Source of the DNA: Actinomadura coerulea
GTDB lineage: Bacteria; Actinomycetota; Actinomycetes; Streptosporangiales; Streptosporangiaceae
NCBI RefSeq assembly: GCF_014208105.1
Contig: NZ_JACHMQ010000001.1
Span: 4,526,001-4,590,000 of the forward strand
Reading direction: 5' to 3'
Length of the DNA stretch: 64,000 bases
The position numbers and the translations under genes are program-made. Below the pieces are notes generated by a model, which worked only from the letters and a program-made list of their open reading frames with translations, was not told the DNA's origin and searched no databases. This document shows positions 51,006 through 59,512 of the stretch, piece after piece; positions within the stretch are counted from its first letter, which is position 1, and each line of letters opens with the position of its first letter.

Positions 51006-52293
51006 CGCGGATCGGGTTGAACAGGTCGGCGTAGATCAGCAGGCCGCCCATGACGATCAGGATGACCGCCATCACGTACGTCACCGGGAGCGCCTTGGCC
51101 ACGTCCACGTAACCGGGGTCGGGCCTGCGGAAGATCCGGGCGAACGCCTTCTTGACCGCCTCCAGGAGCGCGCCGGCGATGTGCCCGCCGTCCAGCGGCA
51201 GCAGCGGGATGAGGTTGAACAGCCCGACCGCGAGGTTCAGGGAGCCGAGCAGCATCACGAAGAAGGAGACCTTCTGCGTGCCGGTGAAGTCGTCGGACGC
51301 GGCGACCTCGCCGCCGATCCGGCTGACGCCGACGACGCCGATCGGCCCGTTCGGGTCGCGCTCGTGGCCGCCGAAGGCCGCGTTCCACACGCCGACCATC
51401 TTCTGCGGCATCCGCACCAGGGCGCCGGCGGTGCGCGCGGTCAGGTCGCCCATCGTGGTCGCGACCGCGCCCGGCCCCTGCCGTTCGATCCCGCTGGACG
51501 GCGTGATGCCGAGGAACCCGACGTTGACGACCTTGTCCTCGTCCTTGAGGTCGTACATCTGGTTGCGGGTGATCGGGACGTTCAGCCGCACGTCCGCGCC
51601 GTCCCGCCGGACGGTCATCGCGACGGTCTTGCCGCCGTCCTCGCGGATCAGCTTCTGCAACTGCGGATAGTCGTCGATCTTCTTGCCGTCGAAGGCGACG
51701 ATCCGGTCACCGGCCCGGAGCCCGACCTGCCGCGCCGGGGTCGGCGTCGCGCCCGCCGGGCACGCGGTGACCTTGGCGCTGGCCGGCACCATGCACTCGG
51801 CGACCTCCTTGATCACCGGCTGCGGCTGGTTGACGCCGATGCCCATCAGCAGGATCGCGAAGAACATCACCGACAGGAGCAGGTTCATCGCGGGCCCGCC
51901 GAACATGATGAGCAGTTTCTGCCACCACTTCTTGGCGTAGAACACGCGGTCGCCGTCGTCCGGTCCGACCTCCTCCAGCGCGGCGCCCCGCGCGGACTCG
52001 ATCAGCCCCTGCCACGGCCCGGTGCTGATCCGCCGCACCTGCCCCGGCGCGTCGCCCTTGCGCGGCGGCAGCATGCCGATCATGCGGATGTAGCCGCCGA
52101 GCGGGATCCACTTGATCCCGTACTCGGTCTCGCCCTTGTGCCTCGACCACATCGTGGGCCCGAACCCGACCATGAACTGCGTGGTCCGCACCTTGAACAG
52201 CTTCGCGAAGGAGAAGTGCCCGAGCTCGTGCAGCGCGATGGAGACCAGCAGGCCGAAGAAGAGGATCAACGCTCCAGCCAGGTAGTAGACCAT
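50995..52293 (-). CDS. Site-2 intramembrane metalloprotease (Rip1/RseP family)
   Basis: A 432-residue M50 protease. Zinc motif HELGH lies in the first transmembrane helix (residues 22-26), a PDZ-like domain contains VGLRAGDRIVAFDGKKIDDYPQLQKLI, and the third zinc ligand is in NLIPLLPLDGGH, with a further helix at the end. These enzymes cut anti-sigma factors and other membrane proteins inside the bilayer. ATG 52293 has GGAGG nine bases upstream. Mycobacterial rip1 lies between dxr and ispG; neither is here, so this may be a second copy or a moved locus. Confidence 0.9.
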   Translation of the reverse strand: MVYYLAGALILFFGLLVSIALHELGHFSFAKLFKVRTTQFMVGFGPTMWSRHKGETEYGIKWIPLGGYIRMIGMLPPRKGDAPGQVRRISTGPWQGLIESARGAALEEVGPDDGDRVFYAKKWWQKLLIMFGGPAMNLLLSVMFFAILLMGIGVNQPQPVIKEVAECMVPASAKVTACPAGATPTPARQVGLRAGDRIVAFDGKKIDDYPQLQKLIREDGGKTVAMTVRRDGADVRLNVPITRNQMYDLKDEDKVVNVGFLGITPSSGIERQGPGAVATTMGDLTARTAGALVRMPQKMVGVWNAAFGGHERDPNGPIGVVGVSRIGGEVAASDDFTGTQKVSFFVMLLGSLNLAVGLFNLIPLLPLDGGHIAGALLEAVKKAFARIFRRPDPGYVDVAKALPVTYVMAVILIVMGGLLIYADLFNPIRVTG

Positions 52294-52632
52294 GCGGCGT
52301 GCCCTCCGGGTCCGTCCACCCCGCTCACCGGGGGTGATCTCCGACAACCAGTTCAGAGTACGTTACGGCCCGCGATCCGGTTGAGGCGAACGGAGAAGCG
52401 GCACACGCCGCGAGCCGCTTTGAGGCGCGGTGCCAACCCGGCCGCGAGTCAGAAGAAGATCAGGGCCGCCCTGCAAACCTGCGTGAAGTCCATGTCGGCC
52501 CCCGCCACCCCCACCCCCACCCGCAACTGACGGAGCCCCAAGCCGAGGCGACACGAAGCGTTTCGGGGAGGTGCCTACGTCAGCAGCGTCACCGATCGGG
52601 CCCCGATCACGGGGCGCTCAGGGGCGTAAGCC
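52294..52632. other. Intergenic region between protease and regulator relic
   Basis: About 340 bases upstream of the protease gene and downstream of the XRE relic. A short palindrome GATCGGGCCCCGATC occurs near 52593-52607. No gene with good codon use is present. Confidence 0.5.
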
Positions 52633-53406
52633 CTACTCGGTGGGCGCACACAACTCGCGGTATGCCTCGCTGAGCTCGGCGGCCGCCGGGACGCTCCGGG
52701 CTTCCACGGCGGTGATGACCTCGACCGCGCGCCAGTGGTTCGACGGCACCAGGCGCCCACTCGTCACCGCCTCCAGCGCCGTGTGCGCTGCCTCGTCCGG
52801 CTGATCTGCGGCCAGCAGCGCGAGCGCGAGATCGAGCCGCGCCGAGGCAGCCCGCCGCGGCCGGGCAGGACCCGAGGACGGGCGTTCCAGCCGAGCCAGG
52901 ACGCCGCGCGCGTAGCGCTCGGCCGCCGGATCACCGATCCACGCGAGCGTGGTGGCGGTGTAGGCGTCGCTCTTGGCCGGGTCGTACCGGTAATGGTGCT
53001 CGGGATGATCCGGCATCGGCAGCGGCTCGACGAGCTGCTCGACGCGCGCCAGGGCCTCCCTGGTCTCCGGGCCGGCGCCGAGCCGGGCCCATGCTCGCCC
53101 CTCCTGCGCGGTCGCCTGGATGAAGGCCGAACCGTCCCGCGGGGCGATCTCCTGTGCGCCGCACGCCAGCTTCACAGCCTCTTGAAGGTCGCCGTCGGTG
53201 AGTCGCTGCCAGGCGCGCGTCTCCAGCGTCCACGCGAGGATCTCCGGATGCTCGGCATGCTCGGCGAGTTGCGCGGCCGTGCGCAACCTGGCGGCGGCCG
53301 CCGGGCGCCGCCCCAGGTCGATGTCGCAAGTCGCGGCGAGCAGCGCCAGCCACCCTCCGACGACGACCAGACGGCGGCGCTCGGCCAGCGTCATGCGCAC
53401 GTCCAT
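52633..53406 (-). pseudogene. Truncated XRE-family regulator (TPR half only)
   Basis: The frame encodes a helical TPR-like protein: RLVVVGGWLALLAATCDIDLGRRPAAAARLRTAAQLAEHAEHPEILAWTLETRAWQRL and GARLERPSSG-type repeats up to the end AYRELCAPTE. This matches the C-terminal half of the XRE/TPR regulators abundant in actinomycetes. The N-terminal HTH domain is missing: upstream of about 53430 the frame runs into the opposite-strand small gene with a Gly run. The first in-frame Met (53406) lacks a ribosome site. It is best read as the remnant of a regulator; translation as a short protein cannot be excluded. Confidence 0.65.
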
Positions 53407-53791
53407 GAGCTGGAAGACGTAGCCGAGGTGTCGGCGGCTAGTGAGCAAGCTACCCAACCCAGAACCGCCCCCACCGCCACCCATGGATCTCGAAGGGCGC
53501 CTCGCCACCTTGCGCGCCGAGTTCCCAGCGCGGCCGGTTCAACTGGGACTCCGGGCTCGACCTCGGACCGATCGCCGACGTCGACGGGGCCACCGTGAAG
53601 ATCGTGCGCCTGCTCGGTCTGGAGATGCACCCGCAGCTCGCCGCACTCGCCACCCGCATGGGCATCCGCGGCTACAAGGTGGACATCGCCGCCCCCGAGG
53701 TGACCGTGACGACCCCCGCCGGCGTCTCGCCGCCCCGCGGCGTGCGGGTCAGGTGCGAGCCGCGGCCGAAGGACGACGACCAGGACTGGTT

Positions 53792-56336
53792 GTGCGACGT
53801 GAAGTCGCACGTTTCGAGTGAATGCATGATTGGAGGCCGATGGAAAGTCGGAATGCATTCCAGGCTAGTGCCTGAGCCTGTCCCCGTCGTGACATGCGTG
53901 CTGGCTTCCTGAGTCAGTGGGTGTGAAGCTCACGGAAATCCCAAGGGGGCCGATTCCGTCTCGGTCCTACAGGTGGGGAAGGTCGAGTGCGGGGTGAACG
54001 CAAGTGAATCTTTGGTGATGCTCCGTTATAGGGACTCGCTGAGACGGGTGGGAAGGCAGCGTGACAGGGACGGGTCGTTGAGATGCGGCCGGCGGTGGGC
54101 AAGGAAACCACTTGCACCGCATGGGCACCGCTGTCCCCGGAGTAAAGAAGGCACCCAAGCTCGACCGCTTCTCGAACGTGCGGAACATGGAAACCCGGGT
54201 CAGGTCCAACGAGGTTGGTAGGCCGATCGTAAGAGGGGCATAATCCCTGGCCTGGACAGGATGCTCAAGAAGCCAATGCCGGTGGCCGAAAGGTGACAGG
54301 AAAGCGGACTGCGAAGCCAGCCCTCCGATGGACTGTCCGTATAACTGGCCGGATACGGGCCGATGCCCGGACGCGAAAGCGTGCTGACGTGAGCAGGTGG
54401 ATCTTTGAAGGAAACTGTCTATGGCATCCGAACCGAGGGGCAAGTTGGACGCCGAAACGGCGAACGGACCTGAGGGCCTGCCGATCCCGGAACAGGGTCG
54501 TCTCGATCTGGATGAGAGTTCAGAGTGGGGGCGTATTGACTGGTCCGAACAGGAGAAGCAGGTACGCCGCCTACGACAGCGGATCTTCAAGGCGGTGCAG
54601 GAAGGGGACCTGGCGAAAGCCAGGAATCTACAGAAACTCATGCTGCGGTCGCAAGCGAACACTTTGGTGAGCGTGCGACAGGTGACGCAGCGGAACGCTG
54701 GACGGCGAACGGCGGGGGTCGATGGCGAGGTCGCTCTGACCCACCAGGCCAGAATGCGCATGGCGAAGCGAGTCCATCGCAGCAGGCAGGATTGGCGCCC
54801 CCGTCCGGTCCGGCGAGTGCACATTCCCAAGGCCGGTAACCCCGCGCGCATGCGTCCGCTCGGCATACCGGTGCTGATGGACCGCTGTCATCAAGCGCGA
54901 GTCCGGAATGCACTGGAGCCCGAGTGGGAGGCTCGGTTCGAGGCCAAGTCATACGGGTTTCGGCCGGGCCGAGGGTGCCATGACGCGATCGAGGCCATCT
55001 ATGAGACGTGCAAAAGCAAGACCGCAGCACGGCTATGGGTGCTCGATGCGGATTTGGCTGCGGCATTCGACCGGATCGACCACGAAACGCTGATGGAGGC
55101 TATCGGCCTGTTTCCCGCTCGGGAGATGGTGCGTGAGTGGCTCCAGGCGGGAGTGTTCGAGGCGGGACGCGGGTTCGCTCCCACCGAGGAAGGAACTCCG
55201 CAGGGCGGGGTCATCAGCCCGCTACTGCTGAACGTCGCGTTACACGGTCTGGAAACGGTCGCTGGGGCCAGGTACAGAACTACCGGGCCCAAGGCAGGAC
55301 GAAGTTATCCGGATTCTCCGGTAGTGGTCAGGTACGCGGACGACCTGGTGGTGCTCTGTCACACCCGCCATCAGGCCGTGCTGATCAAGGAGCGACTGGC
55401 GCGATGGCTGGGCGGTCGGGGCCTGTCCTTCAACGAGGATAAGACCCGCATTGTCCATGTGGCCGAGGGGTTTGACTTTCTCGGCTTCAACGTCCGCCGG
55501 TATGGCTCCAAACTCCTGATCAAGCCTAGTAAGGCGGCCGTACAGCGGATCAGGTCGAGACTCGCGTTTGAAATGCGTCGGCTGCGCGGCGCAAACGCGA
55601 AAGCAGTGATTGCCGCCCTGAACCCCGTGATCCGGGGGTGGGCGGCGTATTATCGACCGGTGGTGTCGTCGAAGGTTTTCGAAGATCTCGACACGCACGT
55701 GTGGAGACTCACCTACAAGTGGGCCACGCACAGCCATCAGAATAAGCCAAAGTCATGGATTATCCCCAGGTACTATGGCCAGTTCAACAAGTTCCGGAAC
55801 GACAGGTGGGTGTTCGGGGATCTCGAGTCCGGCGCCTACTTGGTTATGTTTCGGTGGACGGAAATTAAACGGCACGTCATGGTTAAAGGATGGGCGTCTC
55901 CGGACGATCCTTTCCTGGCCGAGTACTGGGCTCACCGCCGCAGACGGAGTAAGCCGCCGCTCGATCGGTACACCATCAGGCTACTGGACGAACAGAACGC
56001 CATATGCCCGAGGTGCGGGGACTATCTGCTGACCGCAGAGCAGCCGCCGCAATCCCCACAACAGTGGGAAAGCTGGTGGCAGCAAGTTACCCGGCGAGCA
56101 ATAGCGGCGAGCTATCTCCTGATCGTGGATGCCCCGGAATCCGGCCGCCATGGTGGCGCCAGGACCCGCTTAGTGCATACACACTGTCATCGAAGCTGGC
56201 TCTATAGCCAACGTCGAAGCAGAACGCAGCGTGACCCTGAACCGTCGCTTGGATCTGCTTGAGCCGTGTGCCGTGACGAATGGCACGCACGGTTCTGAGG
56301 GGGCGGGGACGCAGTAATGCGTCCCCGCTACCCGAC
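53792..56336 (+). mobile_element. Group II intron with RT/maturase
   Basis: A 2545-base intron. The 5' end GTGCGAC fits the GUGYG consensus and the 3' end CTACCCGAC the terminal-AY rule. Domain V is clear near 56262-56298: GAGCCGTGTGCCGTG, the GACGAA loop and GGCACGCACGGTTCTG, including the catalytic AGC. Domain VI follows (GGGGACGCAGTAATGCGTCCCC region, about 56304-56326). About 630 bases of folded 5' RNA precede the ORF, which sits in domain IV. Exact ends were set by restoring the host reading frame. The class appears to be IIB, chloroplast-like; the bases are less G+C-rich than the chromosome, a sign of transfer. Confidence 0.85.
54421..56262 (+). CDS. ltrA: Group II intron reverse transcriptase/maturase
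   Basis: A 613-residue intron-encoded protein. An N-terminal region (about 40-110, WSEQEKQVRRLRQRIFKAVQEGDLAKARNLQKLMLRS) leads into RT blocks RRVHIPKAGNPARMRPLGIPVLMDRCHQ, KSYGFRPGRGCHDAI, DADLAAAFDRIDHETL, EEGTPQGGVISPLLLNVALHGLE and the catalytic YADD in VVRYADDLVVLC. Domain X/maturase follows (FLGFNVRRYG, AVIAALNPVIRGWAAYYRPVVSSKVF). The C-terminus has an HNH-like cysteine/histidine set (CPRCGDYLL, HTHCHRSW). It splices the intron RNA and copies it into DNA at the target. All catalytic residues I can check are intact, so it may be active. Confidence 0.93.
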   Translation: MASEPRGKLDAETANGPEGLPIPEQGRLDLDESSEWGRIDWSEQEKQVRRLRQRIFKAVQEGDLAKARNLQKLMLRSQANTLVSVRQVTQRNAGRRTAGVDGEVALTHQARMRMAKRVHRSRQDWRPRPVRRVHIPKAGNPARMRPLGIPVLMDRCHQARVRNALEPEWEARFEAKSYGFRPGRGCHDAIEAIYETCKSKTAARLWVLDADLAAAFDRIDHETLMEAIGLFPAREMVREWLQAGVFEAGRGFAPTEEGTPQGGVISPLLLNVALHGLETVAGARYRTTGPKAGRSYPDSPVVVRYADDLVVLCHTRHQAVLIKERLARWLGGRGLSFNEDKTRIVHVAEGFDFLGFNVRRYGSKLLIKPSKAAVQRIRSRLAFEMRRLRGANAKAVIAALNPVIRGWAAYYRPVVSSKVFEDLDTHVWRLTYKWATHSHQNKPKSWIIPRYYGQFNKFRNDRWVFGDLESGAYLVMFRWTEIKRHVMVKGWASPDDPFLAEYWAHRRRRSKPPLDRYTIRLLDEQNAICPRCGDYLLTAEQPPQSPQQWESWWQQVTRRAIAASYLLIVDAPESGRHGGARTRLVHTHCHRSWLYSQRRSRTQRDPEPSLGSA

Positions 56337-56513
56337 CTGGTCGCACATGGGCGACGCGCTCGCCCCGGCCACCGACGTCACCGGCGCCGAGGTCGCCCTC
56401 GTCGGGCTGCTCGCAGCCGACTCATGAGCCGGCGCGGAGCAACCGGGGGCGTGGCCGCCAACCCGGTAGCGTGACCTCCGCGCAAGGAGCGACGCGCGAG
56501 GACAGGAGGAGAT

Positions 56514-57005
56514 ATGCGACTGCCCCGATGGGCGCCATGGGTCGAGGACGTGCTGAAGGGTTCTCCCGCGATCACCAGCGTGAAGCTCTTCACCGACGCG
56601 GGGATCGCCGATCCCCAGTACGGCCACGTCATCACCCTGCGCACGGGCGCCCAGGTGGCGCTCCAGTGGGCGCGTACGTCCCCGCCGTCGGGTGACGGCG
56701 GGGAGGAGACCCCCGTCACCGGGGAGCCGCCCGCCTCCCAGACGCTCCCGGAGCTGCCGAGCACGGGCCGGACGCCGCTGCGCCTGATCGAGCAGCACAT
56801 CGCCGCGCTCATCGCCAACGGCGCGAACCCGGAGGTCAAGGCGGTCGAACGAAAGTCGGTCCGCGAGAACGCCGGGCCGCGGCCGTGCTGCGTCCTCGTG
56901 CGCATGCACAGCGGCGCCGACATCTTCGGCGTGTTCCGGAGCCTGGCGCCCGCGGGCGGGTCGATCAGCCAGGGGGGTGACTTCCAGCAGAGAGAGGAGG
57001 TGTGA
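56514..57005 (+). CDS. Hypothetical protein, 163 aa
   Basis: A soluble 163-residue protein with no signal or membrane segment. The N-terminal half (VEDVLKGSPAITSVKLFTDAGIADPQYGHVITLRTGAQVALQWARTSP) and C-terminal half (PLRLIEQHIAALIANGANPEVKAVERKSV, CCVLVRMHSGADIFGVFRSL) look like an alpha/beta fold around a Gly/Pro-rich linker. ATG 56514 has AGGAGGA just upstream. It lies 86 bases after the host gene's last exon and its end is coupled to the zinc-ribbon peptide gene. Family not recognised; it probably belongs to the same small-gene locus as the split gene. Confidence 0.78.
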   Translation: MRLPRWAPWVEDVLKGSPAITSVKLFTDAGIADPQYGHVITLRTGAQVALQWARTSPPSGDGGEETPVTGEPPASQTLPELPSTGRTPLRLIEQHIAALIANGANPEVKAVERKSVRENAGPRPCCVLVRMHSGADIFGVFRSLAPAGGSISQGGDFQQREEV

Positions 57006-57008
57006 ACC

Positions 57009-57128
57009 ATGGCACAGTGCCCCGACTGTGGACAGGAGACGTCCGCCGACACGGGCTCGTCGACGCCGGCGCATCAGAAGCCCGGCAGTCGAGGAAGGTG
57101 TTCCGGCACGGGCAAGCCCGCCATGTGA
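57009..57128 (+). CDS. 39-residue zinc-ribbon peptide
   Basis: A very short gene starting at ATG 57009, three bases after the preceding stop, with GAGGAGG eight bases upstream. The product begins MAQCPDCGQETSADTG and ends RCSGTGKPAM, giving a CPDC knuckle plus one later Cys and a His (PAHQ). This is a possible small zinc ribbon, although only three Cys are visible. It is followed at once by a strong terminator, so it ends the operon. I infer it is a real gene from its ribosome site, codon use and position. Confidence 0.7.
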   Translation: MAQCPDCGQETSADTGSSTPAHQKPGSRGRCSGTGKPAM

Positions 57129-57133
57129 GATAG

Positions 57134-57164
57134 CGGCCCCGCCCAGGCGAATTGGGCGGGGCCG
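57134..57164 (+). terminator. Terminator of the small-gene operon
   Basis: CGGCCCCGCCCA pairs perfectly with TGGGCGGGGCCG around a seven-base loop, six bases past the stop of the 39-residue peptide gene. Confidence 0.8.
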
Positions 57165-57631
57165 TTCGCGCGAAGAATACACATTACGGGCGTGACGAAA
57201 CGGCCCCCGTCCCCGAGGAGGGGGACGGGGGGCGCCTGGTTCCGGTCGGGCTCGCCCGCCGGCGCAGGCCCAGCGACCCGCGGTAGGCGGCAGGCGTGTC
57301 CGATCGGCGGGCTTCTTGTTCGGCACGCCCACAACGCCGAAGGCGGCGAGGACCACGATTCCGATTGCGACCCGAAGCCCAACCACCGTCCCGAACTGCA
57401 CCACGGGACACCGCCACGCCAGCACAGAGCGCAACGGTTCGAGACGACCCGCGCGAGAGGACCGGACGGGCGCGCTCAGCAGCAACCCGTCTAACGAGGC
57501 GACCTCAGCCGCCACCTCAGCCCGCGACGACCTCGACACTCGCGATCGCGTCCGAAGGCAGGTCCGAGCGAAGCAAGAATCTGATCGCGCAGCGAGCCGC
57601 AGGGCGAGCCGGAGCGATGCAGCGATCGCAC
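57165..57631. other. Intergenic, no gene supported
   Basis: About 470 bases without a convincing frame. Short frames on both strands (for example Arg/Ala-rich ones near 57190-57500) have no ribosome site or typical third-position bias. It separates the small-gene operon from the glycine operon. Confidence 0.5.
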
Positions 57632-57677
57632 GCGTTTTTTCAGGTCGGGGCCCCCAAGGCCCGACCTGAAAAAACGC
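57632..57677. terminator. 18-bp perfect inverted repeat with T6/A6 arms
   Basis: GCGTTTTTTCAGGTCGGG and CCCGACCTGAAAAAACGC are perfect inverted copies around a ten-base loop. The T and A runs fall within the arms. It would fold on either strand and lies 38 bases before the riboswitch, so it may insulate the glycine operon. Confidence 0.6.
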
Positions 57678-57714
57678 AATGAACACTGCTAGCCTTCTTC
57701 GACAGCTGATGATC

Positions 57715-57901
57715 CCGTGCGGGAGAGTCCCTCGCAGCCGGTGGGGGACGCCGAAGGAGCAAATCCTCCCCGGAACCTCTCAGGCCAATGGACCGCACGG
57801 GCCAGGCGACCTCTGGAAAGCGGGGACCTCCGTCCCCCGCCGAAGGTGAAAGCCCGCCGTGCGCGGCGGGTGAAGCTCTCAGGCGCCGATGACAGAGGGG
57901 G
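57715..57901 (+). ncRNA. Tandem glycine riboswitch
   Basis: Two consecutive glycine aptamers. The first is closed by CCGTGCGG/CCGCACGG (57715-57722 with 57793-57800) and contains GGAGAGTCC, GCCGAAGGAGCAA and CTCTCAGGCCAATGGACC. The second (about 57806-57901) contains CCTCTGGAAAG, GCCGAAGGTGAAAG and CTCTCAGGCGCCGATGACAGAGG. The paired GCCGAAGG...CTCAGGC blocks are the family hallmark. It lies about 70 bases before gcvT, as in many actinomycetes, where glycine binding turns on the cleavage genes. The expression platform between 57902 and the start is not resolved. Confidence 0.93.
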
Positions 57902-57971
57902 AGGCACCGATACGCCCGGTGCGCGAGTGGGACGATGGACCATGCGCGCCCGTGACGAAGGAGCCGAGCCC

Positions 57972-59066
57972 ATGTCCGCCGATCCGACCGCGAAGAAGAC
58001 GCCGCTGCACGACGTCCATGAGGACCTCGGCGCGAATCTCGTCGACTTCGCCGGCTATCTGATGCCGCTGCGCTACGCGAGCGAGACCGCCGAGCACCAG
58101 GCCGTCCGCACGGGGGCGGGGCTGTTCGACCTGTCGCACATGGGGGAGATCTTCCTGTCGGGGCGGGGGGCGGGGGCCGCGCTGGACTTCGCGCTGGTCG
58201 GCAACCTGTCGCCGATGCCGGTGGGCAAGGCCCGCTACACGATGATCTGCGGGCACGACGGCGGCGTCCTGGACGACCTGATCGTCTACCGGCTCGCGGA
58301 CGAGACGTGGATGGTGGTCGCGAACGCGGCGAACGCCGCCGTCGTCAGGGACGCGCTGGTCGAGCGCGCCGCGGGGTTCGAGGCGGCGGTGGACGACCGG
58401 TCGGACTCGTACGCGCTGATCGCTCTGCAGGGGCCGCGTTCGCAGGGGATTCTCGAAGGGTTCACGGACGCGCCGCTGGGGGACCTGAAGTACTACGCGA
58501 TCCTGGCGGGGCGGGTCGCGGGCGTGGACGCGCTGGTCGCCCGCACCGGGTACACGGGTGAGGACGGGTTCGAGCTGTTCGTGGACGCGTCCGACGCGGT
58601 CCGGATGTGGGAGGCGCTCGCCGCGGTGGAGGGGGTCGTCCCGGCGGGGCTGTCGGCCCGGGACACGCTGCGCCTGGAGGCGGGGATGCCGCTGTACGGG
58701 AACGAGCTGACGGCGGAGACGACGCCGTTCGAGGCGGGCCTCGGCCGGGTGGTGAAGCTGGACAAGCCAGGCGATTTCGTGGGGAAGGGCGCGCTGGCGG
58801 CGCAGGCGCAGACCCCGCCGGGCCGTAGGCTCGTGGGACTGGTCGCGCGGGGGCGTCGCGCGCCCCGCAAGGGGTACCAGGTCGTCACGTCCGGCGGCGC
58901 GCCGTGCGGAATCGTGACGAGCGGCGCCCCGTCGCCCACACTGGGCACGCCGATCGCCATGGCGTACCTCGACAGCGGCGTCGAGGAGGCGGGCCTCGCC
59001 GTGGACGTCCGCGGCCGGCATGAGCCGGTGGACGTGGTGGCCCTGCCGTTCTACAAGCGTTCCTGA
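57972..59066 (+). CDS. gcvT: Glycine cleavage system aminomethyltransferase (T protein)
   Basis: A 364-residue GcvT. Family motifs: DFAGYLMPLRYASETAEHQAVRTGAGLFDLSHMGEI, GGVLDDLIVYRL, GPRSQGIL, RTGYTGEDGFELF, GLSARDTLRLEAGMPLYGNEL and a C-terminal domain ending VVALPFYKR. It takes the aminomethyl group from lipoylated GcvH, releases ammonia and forms methylene-tetrahydrofolate. ATG 57972 has AAGGAG eight bases upstream. Heads gcvT-gcvH-glyA; gcvP is not in the window. Confidence 0.95.
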   Translation: MSADPTAKKTPLHDVHEDLGANLVDFAGYLMPLRYASETAEHQAVRTGAGLFDLSHMGEIFLSGRGAGAALDFALVGNLSPMPVGKARYTMICGHDGGVLDDLIVYRLADETWMVVANAANAAVVRDALVERAAGFEAAVDDRSDSYALIALQGPRSQGILEGFTDAPLGDLKYYAILAGRVAGVDALVARTGYTGEDGFELFVDASDAVRMWEALAAVEGVVPAGLSARDTLRLEAGMPLYGNELTAETTPFEAGLGRVVKLDKPGDFVGKGALAAQAQTPPGRRLVGLVARGRRAPRKGYQVVTSGGAPCGIVTSGAPSPTLGTPIAMAYLDSGVEEAGLAVDVRGRHEPVDVVALPFYKRS

Positions 59067-59122
59067 ACAAGTTGTCCGGCGGTGTGGGGGCGCGCCCCCA
59101 CAGTGGAAAGAGAGAAGTGATC

Positions 59123-59512
59123 GTGAGCGTTCCGGAGGAGCTCCGCTACAGCGAGGAGCACGAGTGGGTGTCGGGCCTCGGTGGCGAGGACGGCATCGTC
59201 ACGGTCGGCATCACCGCGCACGCCGCCGACGCCCTCGGTGAGATCGTCTACATCGAGCTGCAGCCGTCGGAGGGCGACGCCGTGGAGGCGGGCGAGCCGT
59301 GCGGCGAGATCGAGTCGACCAAGTCGGTCAGCGACATCTACTCCCCCGTCAGCGGCGAGATCACCGCGGTCAACAGCGCGGTGGTGGACGAGCCGAAGGT
59401 CATCAACGACGACCCGTACGGCGAGGGCTGGATCTTCAAGGTGCGGATCTCGGAGGAGCCGGGCGACCTGCTCGACTCCGCCGCCTACGACAAGCTGATC
59501 GAGGAATCATGA
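59123..59512 (+). CDS. gcvH: Glycine cleavage system H protein
   Basis: A 129-residue lipoyl carrier. LRYSEEHEWVSG, VGITAHAADALGEIVYIEL and the lipoylation site GEIESTKSVSDIYSPVSGEI (Lys of ESTKS) are conserved. It shuttles the aminomethyl intermediate between the P, T and L proteins. GTG 59123 gives the N-terminus VSVPEELRYS expected by comparison; an in-frame GTG at 59117 is possible. Its stop overlaps the glyA ATG (ATGA). Confidence 0.94.
   Translation: MSVPEELRYSEEHEWVSGLGGEDGIVTVGITAHAADALGEIVYIELQPSEGDAVEAGEPCGEIESTKSVSDIYSPVSGEITAVNSAVVDEPKVINDDPYGEGWIFKVRISEEPGDLLDSAAYDKLIEES

Larger units (their letters stand above)
53441..56427 (+). pseudogene. Small host gene, frameshifted and split by a group II intron
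   Basis: Exon 1 opens with GTG 53441 or ATG 53483 (MDLEGRLATLRAEF) and then needs a one-base shift near 53525 to continue as RFNWDSGLDLGPIADVDGA, MGIRGYKVDIAAPEV and RPKDDDQDW. At 53791 the frame is cut by the intron. Joining 53791 to 56337 restores the frame as DW-FWSHMGDALAPATDV, ending at TGA 56425. The joined product would be about 135 residues, soluble, of no family I know. If the frameshift is real the gene is dead even after splicing. It lies head-to-head with the truncated XRE regulator, which suggests the pair was once one functional locus. Confidence 0.6.

Noticed and set aside
53931..53945. Alternative intron 5' end at GTGTGAAGC
   Set aside because: It fits the GUGYG consensus, but exon 1 would then run to a stop before it, and only the boundary at 53792 restores the reading frame with the 3' exon.
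57165..57631. Several 60-130 residue frames in the gap before the riboswitch
   Set aside because: Overlapping frames on both strands, Arg/Ala-rich, with no start signal or domain.
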